Source of the DNA: an uncultured Paracoccaceae bacterium
Lineage (GTDB): Bacteria; Pseudomonadota; Alphaproteobacteria; Rhodobacterales; Rhodobacteraceae
Length of the DNA stretch: 64,000 nt
Direction: 5' to 3'
Assembly: GCA_947497985.1 (NCBI GenBank)
Contig: CANMIX010000004.1
Span: 1 to 64,000, forward strand
Below, piece after piece: positions 16,551 through 26,059 of this stretch. Within the stretch, counting starts at the first letter, position 1, and the number at the start of each line of letters is the position of its first letter. Position numbers and translations under genes: made by a program. A model generated the notes under the pieces. That model saw nothing but the letters and a program-made list of their open reading frames with translations, did not search any database and had not been told where the DNA came from.

Positions 16551-18404
16551 TTAGAACAGGAAATTGTCGGCATCATTCAATGTGGCCGCATCAATGTCCG
16601 TCACAATGATTGTTGCCGCACCAAAGGTGATCAAGCCGTCACCGTCCAGATCGACAATCGTCAGGTCGTCGATGCTGCTCGCGCCGGATCTGATCTCCAA
16701 CTGGTCGATACCAACCTTGAAATCGGTGATCGTGTCTACGCTATCTGTGTTGATGAAAACAAATACGTCCGCGCCGAGGCCGCCGGTAAGCGTGTTTTCA
16801 CCCGAGCCACCAAAAAGCGTATCGTTTTGAGCGCCGCCGAATAGTTCGTCGTTGTCATGCCCACCGATCAGGGAATCGTGACCTGTGCTGCCGATCAACG
16901 TGTCTGCGCCAAGGCCACCCAGGAGCGTGTCCGCGCCAGATCCGCCGTTCATGACATCATTGCCTCTGCCGCCGTTCAGCAGATCGTTATCTGCCTGACC
17001 AAACAGGGTGTCGTTGCCGTCGCTGCCGATCAAGGTATCGAGCCCAGTCCCCCCGTACAAAGTGTCGTTGCCGACACCGGCGGACAATATGTCGTTTTGG
17101 GCGCCGCCATAGAGTTCGTCGTTGTCAGATCCACCTATCAGGGAGTCTCGGCCTGTGCTGCCGATCAACGTGTCTGCACCGAGGCCGCCAAGGAGCGTGT
17201 CCGCGCCAGACCCGCCGTTCAACGCATCATTGCCTCTGCCGCCGTTCAGCAGGTCATGATCTGCGTCACCAAACAGGGTATCATTACCGTCTCCGCCAAT
17301 CAGGCTATCCAGGCCAGAGCCGCCAACCAGCCGGTCGTGACCGGAGTCTCCAACCAGTTCATCGTCGCCAAGTCCGCCGGACAGGGTGTCTGCGCCGGTG
17401 CCGCCGGTCAGAGTGTCATTCCCAGCTCCTCCGGATATTGTGTCGTTATGGGCGCCTCCGTTCAGGCTGTCGTTGCCTGCACCTCCCAAGAGCCGGTCTT
17501 GAGCGTTGCCGCCCAGAAGGAGGTCGCGACCGTTCCCACCAATCAGCGTGTCACGGCCATTGCCACCGCTCAGAGCGTCGTCCCCATTGCCACCCGATAG
17601 CGAGTCCGCACCGTTGCCGCCCAGAAGCGTGTCATTGTCTTCTTCGCCAAAAAGGTAATCATTGCCGGAGAGACCTGCGATACGGTCATTGCCCTCACCT
17701 GAGACGATGACGTCGTCTGATGTGATTGACGTGAATTGATCGCCTGAAATCTGGTTGTCATCAACAGTACCAATGGCCGTTGCTACAGTTCTATCTAAGA
17801 ATTCGATAATTTCGACGTCGTTAAGACGATCCAGAGTCTCAGCCGTTTGTACGATCAAGAATTCGTCGGTGAAAAAGTCATAGATTGAACTATCACCTGT
17901 CGCGAAAGTCGCGCCATTGAACCTCTGATCAATCACGACCCTGTCCAGACCCTCTGCGCCATAAACTTCGTGGAATTGCCCGTTGAGTATGAAGGTGTCA
18001 TCTCCTTCGAAACCTTCAACCGCTGTGGATGCAAAGTCCGAGCCGAACATGATTGTATCGTCTTCGGAAAGCAAAAGCCTAAGCAGAGCATGGTTTCCAG
18101 TTGCGGACAGGATTTGAGAGCCCGACAAGGTTAATTGGGTCAATTCAAGTACGCTGGTGCCGTTCATGCGAAAGTTGACGCTTGAAATGGTCCAATCAGC
18201 AATTTCAGAAGACGTAAAATCACCTGTGGCAACAAGGGATACACCCGTAAATTCGGGGAATTCGGTGCCGCTATAGGCGAATTCAACCGAACTGCCAGAG
18301 TTGGTTAACGTTGGTAAGCTGCTGTTTAACAGGAACGTCAAAGGATCTGTGATGTCCAGGATATCAAATAGATCCTGCGGGGGACGAAATGTAACAGTTG
18401 CCAT
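16551..18404 (-). CDS. RTX-repeat calcium-binding secreted protein
   Basis: 617-residue product whose residues about 220-540 are a dense array of glycine/aspartate nonapeptides of the form GGxGxDxLx, the calcium-binding beta-roll of type I secreted proteins. The first 200 residues show no recognisable catalytic domain and no signal peptide. The last 60 residues (after GGLGADVFVF) resemble the C-terminal cap and secretion signal seen in hemolysin-type proteins. No type I secretion genes are adjacent. Part of the array is a recent 270-bp duplication. Likely role is extracellular or surface, but the ligand or activity is unknown. Confidence 0.85.
   Translation of the reverse strand: MATVTFRPPQDLFDILDITDPLTFLLNSSLPTLTNSGSSVEFAYSGTEFPEFTGVSLVATGDFTSSEIADWTISSVNFRMNGTSVLELTQLTLSGSQILSATGNHALLRLLLSEDDTIMFGSDFASTAVEGFEGDDTFILNGQFHEVYGAEGLDRVVIDQRFNGATFATGDSSIYDFFTDEFLIVQTAETLDRLNDVEIIEFLDRTVATAIGTVDDNQISGDQFTSITSDDVIVSGEGNDRIAGLSGNDYLFGEEDNDTLLGGNGADSLSGGNGDDALSGGNGRDTLIGGNGRDLLLGGNAQDRLLGGAGNDSLNGGAHNDTISGGAGNDTLTGGTGADTLSGGLGDDELVGDSGHDRLVGGSGLDSLIGGDGNDTLFGDADHDLLNGGRGNDALNGGSGADTLLGGLGADTLIGSTGRDSLIGGSDNDELYGGAQNDILSAGVGNDTLYGGTGLDTLIGSDGNDTLFGQADNDLLNGGRGNDVMNGGSGADTLLGGLGADTLIGSTGHDSLIGGHDNDELFGGAQNDTLFGGSGENTLTGGLGADVFVFINTDSVDTITDFKVGIDQLEIRSGASSIDDLTIVDLDGDGLITFGAATIIVTDIDAATLNDADNFLF
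16822..17361. repeat. two tandem 270-bp units in the RTX gene
   Basis: The units at about 16822-17091 and 17092-17361 align at a constant offset of 270 bases, equal to ten nonapeptides. Examples are CCTGTGCTGCCGATCAACG at 16882 and again at 17152, and GCGCCGCC at 16831 and 17101. Divergence rises toward the outer edge of the second copy. The unit keeps frame, as expected for unequal crossing-over inside a repeat array. Confidence 0.8.
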
Positions 18405-18738
18405 AAAAATGCCTTTGATAAAAATCTTGGTAACCGGGCTAACATAGTGCCCTTTTGGGGGCAGTTTTATGTCATTTGAATGGCCGTCAAAATGCTTTTT
18501 GGTTGTGTCCTTGCGAAAAGTTTATGTGCGGTTGCAATTGTATCACTCAATTTTCGTTGAAGCAGAAACGCGCCCGCAACCACAAACCCTTTTCTGATGG
18601 GCGGGCTTTTGTCGCGGGCTGTAGGTTTTGACCTAAAAGAATAGATACGTCACTGGATCCTTCTTGATTGGGAAAACGACAGACATGTTTTCACTTGCGC
18701 TGCCAAAGAGTTTTTTGGTGTTGCGTCCAGACAAATAA
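18405..18738. other. intergenic region, promoter of the RTX gene
   Basis: No supported gene. AT-richer than its surroundings. A GCCCGC (18572) / GCGGGC (18601) pair with a 23-base loop is followed by TTTTG on the plus strand, but no plus-strand gene precedes it. Confidence 0.5.
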
Positions 18739-18765
18739 AAAACGCCGCGACGGGCGCGGCGTTTT
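18733..18765 (-). terminator. intrinsic terminator of the M23-bactofilin operon
   Basis: AAAACGCCGCG-ACGGG-CGCGGCGTTTT, an 11-bp stem; on the minus strand it is followed by TTTTTTATTTG, 35 bases after the bactofilin stop. Confidence 0.88.
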
Positions 18766-18800
18766 CGTAATGTAACAACGTAGACGCGTTGTCTTGGACC

Positions 18801-19307
18801 TTAGCCCTGTGCGGGTGCTGCTGCCGGTTTGGCGGCGGCCTTGCCTGGGTTCAGGGGGTCGTCCTGACGCTGAACAGAGCCTTCGAAGTGAGCGCCGCTC
18901 TCGATTGCGATTGTTTTGTGAATGATATCACCTTCGACGCGCGCGGTGGCGGTCAGGCGGACCTTCAGACCACGTACGCGACCAACGATACGGCCGTTGA
19001 TTACGACGTCATCGGCGGTCACTTCGCCTTTGATGGTGGCGCTTTCGCCGATGGTCAGCAGGTGGGCACGGATGTCGCCTTCGACAGTGCCTTCAACCTG
19101 AATGTCACCGGTTGTTTTCATATTGCCGGACACGTGCAGGTCCGAAGACAGGATCGACGCAGGCGGCTTCGCCTTGGGCGCGCTTGCCTTGAAATCAGAG
19201 GCAGGTGCTGACGGAGCGACCGGCGCTGCCGAAGAGGGAACTGCCGGAGCAGGTGAAGAACCTTCTGGCTTGGCGCCGGGCTCGTTGATTTTGCTTTTAG
19301 AAAACAT
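18801..19307 (-). CDS. bactofilin
   Basis: Cytoskeletal scaffold that polymerises without nucleotide and usually sits under the membrane to localise cell-wall enzymes. The 168-residue product has a disordered Pro/Ala/Ser-rich N-terminus (about 1-50), then the DUF583 beta-helix (about 52-145: ILSSDLHVSGNMKTTGDIQV, VEGDIRAHLLTIGESATIKG, VVINGRIVGRVRG), and a Pro/Ala tail. Its start overlaps the stop of the upstream M23 peptidase gene by 11 bases, so the two are co-translated. The same pairing of bactofilin and an M23 factor is known in stalked alphaproteobacteria (BacA and LmdC). Confidence 0.92.
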   Translation of the reverse strand: MFSKSKINEPGAKPEGSSPAPAVPSSAAPVAPSAPASDFKASAPKAKPPASILSSDLHVSGNMKTTGDIQVEGTVEGDIRAHLLTIGESATIKGEVTADDVVINGRIVGRVRGLKVRLTATARVEGDIIHKTIAIESGAHFEGSVQRQDDPLNPGKAAAKPAAAPAQG

Positions 19308-20631
19308 TTCTTGCAGCCTTGATATAGATCATCGGGTTTATAGGGTTGCCATCGACCCGGACCTCGTAATGGAGGTGGGTCCCGGTTGACCGTCCAGTGT
19401 TACCCATATCAGCAATATGATCCCCGCGCGAGACCCTTTGACCGACCTTGACGCGGATGTTTGAATTATGGGCATAACGTGTTTCGATGCCAAAGTCGTG
19501 TTTGATCACGACCAGACGGCCATAGCCAGATTGCCATCCGGCGGTGGTTACGACGCCATCAGCAGTCGCAAAGATGTCCGTGCCGGTTGCGCCGGCGAAA
19601 TCCGCACCTTTGTGCAGGCGGCGTCCACCGGTTTTAGGATCGCGGCGGTAGCCAAAGCCCGAGGACTGGCGGACGTTGTTCAGGTTGACGGGCACATCAA
19701 AAGGAGCGCGTTCAGCGGCCAGACGATAAAGGTTCAGCTGGCTCATCTTTGCCAAGAGCTCGTTTGCCCGCAGCGTGTCGGGGTCCGCGACTTCACCGCT
19801 GGTCGACATTGCCAGCGGTTCAAGCGGGCCACCTTGTCCGTCGTAGCCGCGGCGCACCTGTTCGATGATACGTTCGGGCGGCATGCCAGCTTGGCGGAAC
19901 ATTTTGTCCAGCGGCTCTACTGATACTTCCATGGCTTCTTCAAGCTGGCGGAAAATCTGGTCATTGCGCTCTTCCATCAGGCGCATTTCCAGTTTCAGCT
20001 CATCACGTTCATTCAGCGCGCTTTGGGCGTCGGCCAGGATCTGATCGCGTTCTTCGGCCGTTTCCGCCAAAGCGTCCGCAACAAAGTCCATTTGCGCAGG
20101 CAGCGTGACTGCGGCGATATGATTGGCGGCATTGTCCGCCGTGCTTTCGCGCAGATCCGCAAGCGCGCTGCGTGCGGTTTCGCGTTCGCTCATGGTTTTG
20201 CGCAGCGTTGTCTGGATCACCTCGATGCCGGTTTCCAATTCGCGCCGACGTGTTTCAGAGGCCAAAAGCTCGGATTGCATGGCCGAAATTTGCGCCAGTG
20301 CCGCGTTGAACCGTTGTTGGGCTGCGACGGCTTCGGCGGCGCGGTCGTCGCGTTCAACAGAGATCGCATTGAGGCGGGCGCGGTAGGTCACCTGATCGCG
20401 CTTGGCTTGCTCGCGGAAATTGCCGGCCCCGATGCTGTCCATCAGTACAATTGCGGAGGCGACAATAGACCAAGTTACAACGGCAGTCATGCCGATGGCC
20501 GCGACCAGTTGGGTTTCGGAGCGCAGACGAATAAATCGTGTATCGCTGTCAGACTTTACAAAGACGCGGCGCTCGGGAAAGCGGCGCTCAAGAAAGGCGT
20601 GAACCTTGATGCCAAGACGTGTTCGCTTCAT
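19297..20631 (-). CDS. membrane-anchored M23 (LytM) peptidase or factor
   Basis: 444-residue product: a basic cytoplasmic N-terminus, one membrane helix at about 45-65 (LVAAIGMTAVVTWSIVASAI), a long periplasmic coiled coil (about 75-230) and a C-terminal LytM domain. Its zinc ligands appear intact: HKGADF and HLHYEV, with YAHNS between. It may therefore cleave peptidoglycan cross-links rather than only activate amidases. The frame reaches back to a TTG at 20646; the ATG at 20631 follows GGAG and is preferred. It is coupled to bactofilin by overlapping reading frames, which suggests the bactofilin positions this enzyme, as described for LmdC. Confidence 0.9.
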   Translation of the reverse strand: MKRTRLGIKVHAFLERRFPERRVFVKSDSDTRFIRLRSETQLVAAIGMTAVVTWSIVASAIVLMDSIGAGNFREQAKRDQVTYRARLNAISVERDDRAAEAVAAQQRFNAALAQISAMQSELLASETRRRELETGIEVIQTTLRKTMSERETARSALADLRESTADNAANHIAAVTLPAQMDFVADALAETAEERDQILADAQSALNERDELKLEMRLMEERNDQIFRQLEEAMEVSVEPLDKMFRQAGMPPERIIEQVRRGYDGQGGPLEPLAMSTSGEVADPDTLRANELLAKMSQLNLYRLAAERAPFDVPVNLNNVRQSSGFGYRRDPKTGGRRLHKGADFAGATGTDIFATADGVVTTAGWQSGYGRLVVIKHDFGIETRYAHNSNIRVKVGQRVSRGDHIADMGNTGRSTGTHLHYEVRVDGNPINPMIYIKAARNVF

Positions 20632-20833
20632 CGCGCTCCGTTCCAATTAGTCCTTAAGCCCTCCGGGCCGTCGGGGCGCGGGTCGTATTTAAGTCGTAGT
20701 CGGATAAGGAATTAACCAGCCGCTAACCTTTGAGCAAGCTTTTGGTGGGCTGACTAACGCAAACGTAAAGTTACAGCGCGGATTTACACCACTTCATGAG
20801 CGGTTCTTTGCCGATTAACGGCGATTACGCCGG

Positions 20834-21679
20834 TTACGACCAGCCTGGCAGCGGCCGGATCTGGTCGGAGAGTGGCCAATAGAAATCCGGAGGAATGCCG
20901 GCCTCCGCGCGTTTTTCCTCGTTAAACGGGGGTTTGAGAGCGCCGTGGAAATAGGTGCGGACCAGTTTGTGGAACTCTTCCTTAGGATCCAGACCATCGC
21001 GGCCACAAAGGAAATTGAACCATTTCGCGCCATACGCCACATGTCCGACCTCTTCGGCGTAAATGAGGGTGAGCGCAGAGACGGCGTCGGTCAGGTTTGC
21101 TTTTTTGAAAACTTCGATCATGCCCGGGGTGACGTCCAACCCGCGCGCCTCCAGAACCATCGGCACCACGGCGAGCCGGCCCATGAGGTCGTCCGCCGTG
21201 TCCTCAGCCGCGCGCCACATGCCTGCGTGGGCCGGGAGGTCGCCGTAAAAACTGCCGAGATCTTCCAGGCAGTCACACATCAGATTGAAGTGTTTGCTTT
21301 CCTCATCCGCCGCCTGGACCCAGTCATCAAAGAACCCCAGCGGCATAGGAATATGTGAAAACCGGGCAATCAAATCCCAGTGCAGGTCAACCGCGTTTAA
21401 TTCGATATGGGCAACCGCGTGTAGCAGTGCTTTGCGGCCTTCTTCAGAGCCGGGTTTGCGTTTGGGCACGTCACGCGGGCTGCGAAGGTCTGGTTTTTCA
21501 GGGCGCGCGGGATGCATGGGGGGATTGGCGGTGCCGATGGCGATTTCAGGCGCGTCCCCGGTGCGATAGGCGAACCAAGCGGCGGCGTAGCTGTGCGACA
21601 GCGCAGTTTTTTCGCGACCGTCCGCCGTTGTCAAAACATTGGTCGCCATTTGGGCAAGGCTGAGGGGGGCTTCGGTCAT
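20834..21679 (-). CDS. DUF455 ferritin-like protein
   Basis: 281-residue protein of the DUF455 family, a ferritin-like di-iron four-helix bundle related to the MiaE type. Candidate iron ligands are visible as E-x-x-H pairs (DEESKHFNLM and AEEVGHVAYG) plus an earlier HIELNAVDLHWD helix. The exact reaction is unknown. The frame is open to 21718, but the ATG at 21679 follows GGAG by 8 bases and begins MTEAPLSLAQ, so it is used. Confidence 0.85.
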   Translation of the reverse strand: MTEAPLSLAQMATNVLTTADGREKTALSHSYAAAWFAYRTGDAPEIAIGTANPPMHPARPEKPDLRSPRDVPKRKPGSEEGRKALLHAVAHIELNAVDLHWDLIARFSHIPMPLGFFDDWVQAADEESKHFNLMCDCLEDLGSFYGDLPAHAGMWRAAEDTADDLMGRLAVVPMVLEARGLDVTPGMIEVFKKANLTDAVSALTLIYAEEVGHVAYGAKWFNFLCGRDGLDPKEEFHKLVRTYFHGALKPPFNEEKRAEAGIPPDFYWPLSDQIRPLPGWS

Positions 21680-22069
21680 CGGTCTGCTCCAGGTCGGTTC
21701 GATGTGAATTGGGGGCAAGGGGCGTTAAGTTGGTTACTGCAGATGTCGGATCCGGAGCCCACCAAAGCGAAAGCTTCAAACCCACCCATCACCTGATCTG
21801 TCCCCTGCCATCGCGCCTCCGCCGCTGCAAGCAAAATAACCGTCTCCCCGCTATGGCGGGGCCCCTCGGCGATTTCCCTTGCACCGCCGTAGACGTGCTG
21901 GCTATTCGGGGACAGGTGACGGGCGGCTCCGAAGCGAAAGCGTTTGGGTCCTGCGCTGTGGGTGCAGGCAGGCGGTGACGCGCCGCGCGCCTATGCGCGG
22001 CGCTATGCCCAACGCTGCCAGGGGGTGTCCCGTTAGGGGCGCAACCGCAGAGGCGGGAGGGTTCGCAGG
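21680..22069. other. intergenic region between bcp and the DUF455 gene
   Basis: No supported gene in 390 bases. It holds a GCGCCGCGC (21980-21988) / GCGCGGCGC (21995-22003) hairpin with a 6-base loop, similar in sequence to the pgk terminator stem at 10809-10836, but with no T tract. It may end bcp transcription. Short open frames here have no family features. Confidence 0.45.
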
Positions 22070-22531
22070 TTAAAGCGCGCGTATGGCTTCCAATACGTCT
22101 TCCACATGGCCCGGAACTTTGACCTTGGGCCAGATCTTGGCGATTTTGCCCTCAGCATCGATCACAAAGGTGGCCCGTTGGATGCCCATGCTTTTGCGGC
22201 CATACATATTTTTTTCAACCCAAACGCCATACCGCTCACAGGTATCGCTGTCTGCATCCGACAAAAGCGGGACCGTCAGCGCGTGTTTGGTGGTGAATTT
22301 TGCATGTTTGGCGACCGTGTCCTTGGAGATTCCAAAAACGTGAACGCCTGCGTCGGCAAAGCTTTGCAGATGTTCGGAAAATCCGATGGATTCCTTGGTG
22401 CAGCCTGGCGTATCATCACGGGGATAAAAGAAGAGAACCACCGCTTGTCCTTTAAGCGCAGACAGCGTGACCTCATCTCCGCCATCACGGGGCAGGGTGA
22501 AGTCAGGGGCAAGATCGGATTGGCTGAGCAT
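22070..22531 (-). CDS. bcp: thioredoxin-dependent peroxiredoxin, BCP family
   Basis: Reduces hydrogen peroxide and organic hydroperoxides using thioredoxin. The 153-residue product has the peroxidatic cysteine in YPRDDTPGCTKESIGF, five residues before the position where atypical two-Cys BCPs carry their resolving cysteine (here Gly/Phe), so it may work as a one-Cys enzyme or use a distant cysteine (SDTCERYGV). The family Arg and Thr of the active site are present. Divergently transcribed from the giant AsmA-like gene across 118 bases. Confidence 0.93.
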   Translation of the reverse strand: MLSQSDLAPDFTLPRDGGDEVTLSALKGQAVVLFFYPRDDTPGCTKESIGFSEHLQSFADAGVHVFGISKDTVAKHAKFTTKHALTVPLLSDADSDTCERYGVWVEKNMYGRKSMGIQRATFVIDAEGKIAKIWPKVKVPGHVEDVLEAIRAL

Positions 22532-22649
22532 GGAACAGGTCTCCAGATAGAATGTGTCAAAGTTTTCCCGCTATACTTAGGCGATAACTCCCAAGGGAAA
22601 AGCACTCATCGCACCCGATCCACATAATTCTGAACAGCCAGTCCCAGAG

Positions 22650-25600
22650 GTGGCTGATGACGCCCCCGTTGTGACCGTGGCGCGGCCGTTGCCGCGTCCG
22701 TGGGTTTTGGGGTTGCGCCGGATGGGTGTGGTCTTGCTGCGCTGGTTGAGCGTCTTGTGCATACTCGCCGCGGGTTTGATCTATTTTGGTCAGGGGCGGC
22801 AATTTGATGTGCCACCTTGGTTGCGCCACAAAGTCGAAACAGTGATCGAGACCCAGTTGAACGGGCTGGATCTGGAATTCGGTTCGATGGAGGTGATCGT
22901 CAACCAAGGTTGGCGTCCCCGCGTGGGTCTGCGCGATGTGGTGTTGCGCTATGAGGACGGCGCAATCGCGGCACAGCTAAGCGATGCGCAAGCCAGCCTG
23001 TCGATGTCCAATCTGTTTCATGGGCGCATCAGCCCCAAGAATATCTACCTCGCGGGATTGGTGGCGACCCTGCGCCGGGGTGGTGATGGCGTCGCGCTAA
23101 GTCTTGCAGATGGCGCAGGTGCCGTGCGGCAAGCGCAAAACCTGCCGCAGTTGATCGAGCAATGGGATCTGTATCTGGACCAGCCGGGCTTGGTCGCGCT
23201 GACCGAAATCGATGTTGAGGCGATTACCCTGCAATACGAAGACCTCCGCATCGGCCGCGCCTGGACCTTTGATGGTGGCTACATCCGTTTGGAACGCGCG
23301 GGCGAAGACGTTGCACTATCCACCGGGTTCTCTGTCCTCAGCGGTGGCGATGGCGTTGGGGTGGTTGAGGCCAGCTATACGTCGGCGATTGGTGACACCG
23401 CGGCGGAGTTTGGCATCGCATTCACCGAATTGCCCAGCCAGGACATCGCGGTTCAAAGCCCGGCGCTTGGCTGGTTGGAAATCCTGCGGGCGCCGATCTC
23501 TGGCAACTTGCGCGGCGGGGTCGACAGCCGGGGAGACTTTCTGCCGGTGGCGGCCAGTTTGGAAATTGGCCAAGGCGCATTGCAGCCAGATGACACCGCA
23601 CGGCCTGTGCCTTTTGACGGAGCCAGCAGTTATTTCACCTATTTCCCGGCCGAGCAGCTGTTGCAATTTGACGGGTTAAACATCGCCACCGGTTGGGGCA
23701 GCGGCCAGATGGAAGGGATTGCGCGACTAGGCGACGTCAGGGATGGTCAGTTGATGGATCTGGTTGGCCAATTGCAATTCTCGGATCTGCAGCTAAACCC
23801 GTTTTACCTTTATGAGGACGAACAGCAATTTGCCGGTGTCACCACCGATTTCAAGCTGGAGCTGAACCCGTTCCGCCTGAAACTGGGTGAAGCCACCGTG
23901 ACCCAGGATGCCACCACCGTGCATCTAAAAGGTGAGGTTTGGACCGATGATGCGGGCTGGGCCTACCGGCTGGATGGGGCTGCGGATGTGGTCACCATTG
24001 ATCAGGTCAAAACCCTGTGGCCGGCCGCTGCGCCGCCTAAGCCACGAAAATGGGTACAGGAAAATATTTCCGAAGGTGTTGGGCGTGACGTGCAGATCGC
24101 GCTGCGCAGCCAGGCCGGGCAAAAGCCGTTTCTGTCGTTGTCGCTTGGGTTTGAAGACATGCGGCTGCGGTACCAAAAACATATGCCTGAACTGGAACGC
24201 GCAGCTGGGCAGCTTTCGATCCATGGCAATCGCTTGGTCGCGTCCGCAACCGAGGGTTGGGTCGTGCCCGATCAAGGTGGCGCATTGGATGTTGCGGGCA
24301 CCTCTTTCATTATCCCGGATACCAGCGTCAAAGGCGGCAGCCCGGCGGTGATCCGGCTGGCGGCTGACGGGGCCGTGACCGCCGCGCTGTCGCTTTTGAA
24401 CCGGGAGCCGCTGTCGGTGATGGACAAGGCCAAGCTGCCAGTCGATCTGGCCGATGGCCGTGCGCGGGTGTTGGGAACCCTGTCCCTGCCGCTCAAGGAC
24501 AACCTGCCGATTGAGGCGATCGAATACCATTACAGCGGCACAATCCGCGATGTAAAAAGCGACACACTAGTGCCCGATCATGTGGTGACAGCTCAGCGGC
24601 TGACTGTCAGTGGCGATCAAGACCATGTTCAAGTCACCGGCAATGGCGCCTTAAGCGGAGTGGCCGCAAGTGTGGATTGGCGACTGCCGTTAGGACCAGC
24701 GCGCGACACGGAACCCCACCGGGTGATTGGGACCGTCGCTTTGACGCCCGACGCAGTGGAAACCTTCAAGATCGGGCTGCCGCGCGGCACGGTTTCGGGG
24801 GCTGGAACAGGCCAATATCGTCTGACGTTTGCGCCGGATGTTGCACCAAAGCTGTCGCTGACATCGAACCTGGAAGGCGTGGGCTTGCGCATTGCTGCCC
24901 TTGGCTGGCGCAAGCGCGCGGGGTCCACCGGGAACCTGGAGGCGCAGATTACATTGGGGCGCACACCGCGTGTGGATGCCCTGTCTGTCGCCGCGGCGGG
25001 GTTGACCGCGCAGGGGCGTGTAACCTTGCGTGACGGTGGTGGTTTAAACCAAGCCATCTTGTCCTCGGTTCGGATTGGCGATTGGCTGAACAGCAGCGCG
25101 ACCTTTACCGGGCGGGGGGCTGCGGCGCCGTCGCTTACCCTGTCAGGTGGTCGTTTGGATCTGCGCACCGCGCCTTTTGGCAGTGATGGAACAAGCGCGG
25201 GTGGCAGCGGGTCCGGCGGCGGAAGCTCTGGCGGGGTGGGGCCCATTGAATTTGCGCTCGACCGGATGCAGGTGACTGACAGTATCGCGCTGCACAATAT
25301 GCGCGGGCGAATTTCCACCCAAGGCGGCGTGAATGGCGAATTCCGGGGGTTGTTGAACGGTCAAACGGCGGTGAACGGGGTCTTGGTGCCACAAAATGGT
25401 GGCATGGGGATCCGGGTGCGTTCGGACGATGCAGGCGGGGTGTTTCGCTCCTCTGGGATTTTGCGCCATGCCTCTGGCGGCAGTTTTGACATGACCTTGG
25501 TTCCCGCCAAAAAATCAGGATATTTCAACGGTCAGATCACGGCGCGCAATACCTATATCCGGCAGGCACCGGCCATGCTGGCGCTGGTCAATGCTGTCAG

Positions 25601-26033
25601 CCTGGTTGGCTTGGTCACGGAATTGGCCGGGCAGGGTGTGTTGTTTAGCGAGGTTGAGGCGCAGTTCCAATTGGGTCCAACCCATTTGCAGCTGTGGAAA
25701 AGCAGCGCAGTTGGCCCCTCGATCGGCCTGTCGATGGACGGGATCTATGATCTGGAAAACTCGCGTTTGGATATGCGCGGTGTCTTGTCGCCGATCTATC
25801 TGGTGAATGTGGTCGGCAGTGTTTTGACCCGCAAAGGCGAAGGTTTGATCGGGTTTTCCTTTAACCTCAAAGGCACCGCTGACGATCCCAAGGTGACGGT
25901 GAACCCGTTGTCTGGCCTTGCGCCCGGCTTCTTGCGTGAGATCTTCCGCCGTCAGTCACCGACCGTTCCGGGGGAAGAACAACCCGAGCGCAAGACGCAG
26001 CAGCAGCGCCGTGAAGAGCGCGAGGAACGCTAA
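22650..26033 (+). CDS. AsmA-like / YhdP-type large envelope protein
   Basis: 1127-residue product with a short cytoplasmic N-terminus, one membrane helix at about 30-48 (WLSVLCILAAGLIYF), and a very long periplasmic beta-rich body that ends in an AsmA-like C-terminal region (YLVNVVGSVLTRKGEGLIGF, then FNLKGTADDPKVTVNPLSGL). This plan is that of YhdP/TamB/AsmA proteins, which form hydrophobic grooves thought to carry phospholipids toward the outer membrane. A Gly/Ser-rich insert at about 845-870 looks like a flexible linker. The C-terminal tail is highly charged (Glu/Arg/Gln). Role here is inferred from the family. Confidence 0.88.
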   Translation: MADDAPVVTVARPLPRPWVLGLRRMGVVLLRWLSVLCILAAGLIYFGQGRQFDVPPWLRHKVETVIETQLNGLDLEFGSMEVIVNQGWRPRVGLRDVVLRYEDGAIAAQLSDAQASLSMSNLFHGRISPKNIYLAGLVATLRRGGDGVALSLADGAGAVRQAQNLPQLIEQWDLYLDQPGLVALTEIDVEAITLQYEDLRIGRAWTFDGGYIRLERAGEDVALSTGFSVLSGGDGVGVVEASYTSAIGDTAAEFGIAFTELPSQDIAVQSPALGWLEILRAPISGNLRGGVDSRGDFLPVAASLEIGQGALQPDDTARPVPFDGASSYFTYFPAEQLLQFDGLNIATGWGSGQMEGIARLGDVRDGQLMDLVGQLQFSDLQLNPFYLYEDEQQFAGVTTDFKLELNPFRLKLGEATVTQDATTVHLKGEVWTDDAGWAYRLDGAADVVTIDQVKTLWPAAAPPKPRKWVQENISEGVGRDVQIALRSQAGQKPFLSLSLGFEDMRLRYQKHMPELERAAGQLSIHGNRLVASATEGWVVPDQGGALDVAGTSFIIPDTSVKGGSPAVIRLAADGAVTAALSLLNREPLSVMDKAKLPVDLADGRARVLGTLSLPLKDNLPIEAIEYHYSGTIRDVKSDTLVPDHVVTAQRLTVSGDQDHVQVTGNGALSGVAASVDWRLPLGPARDTEPHRVIGTVALTPDAVETFKIGLPRGTVSGAGTGQYRLTFAPDVAPKLSLTSNLEGVGLRIAALGWRKRAGSTGNLEAQITLGRTPRVDALSVAAAGLTAQGRVTLRDGGGLNQAILSSVRIGDWLNSSATFTGRGAAAPSLTLSGGRLDLRTAPFGSDGTSAGGSGSGGGSSGGVGPIEFALDRMQVTDSIALHNMRGRISTQGGVNGEFRGLLNGQTAVNGVLVPQNGGMGIRVRSDDAGGVFRSSGILRHASGGSFDMTLVPAKKSGYFNGQITARNTYIRQAPAMLALVNAVSLVGLVTELAGQGVLFSEVEAQFQLGPTHLQLWKSSAVGPSIGLSMDGIYDLENSRLDMRGVLSPIYLVNVVGSVLTRKGEGLIGFSFNLKGTADDPKVTVNPLSGLAPGFLREIFRRQSPTVPGEEQPERKTQQQRREEREER

Positions 26034-26059
26034 GCACGGCGCGCAGTGGTGCTGTGCCC

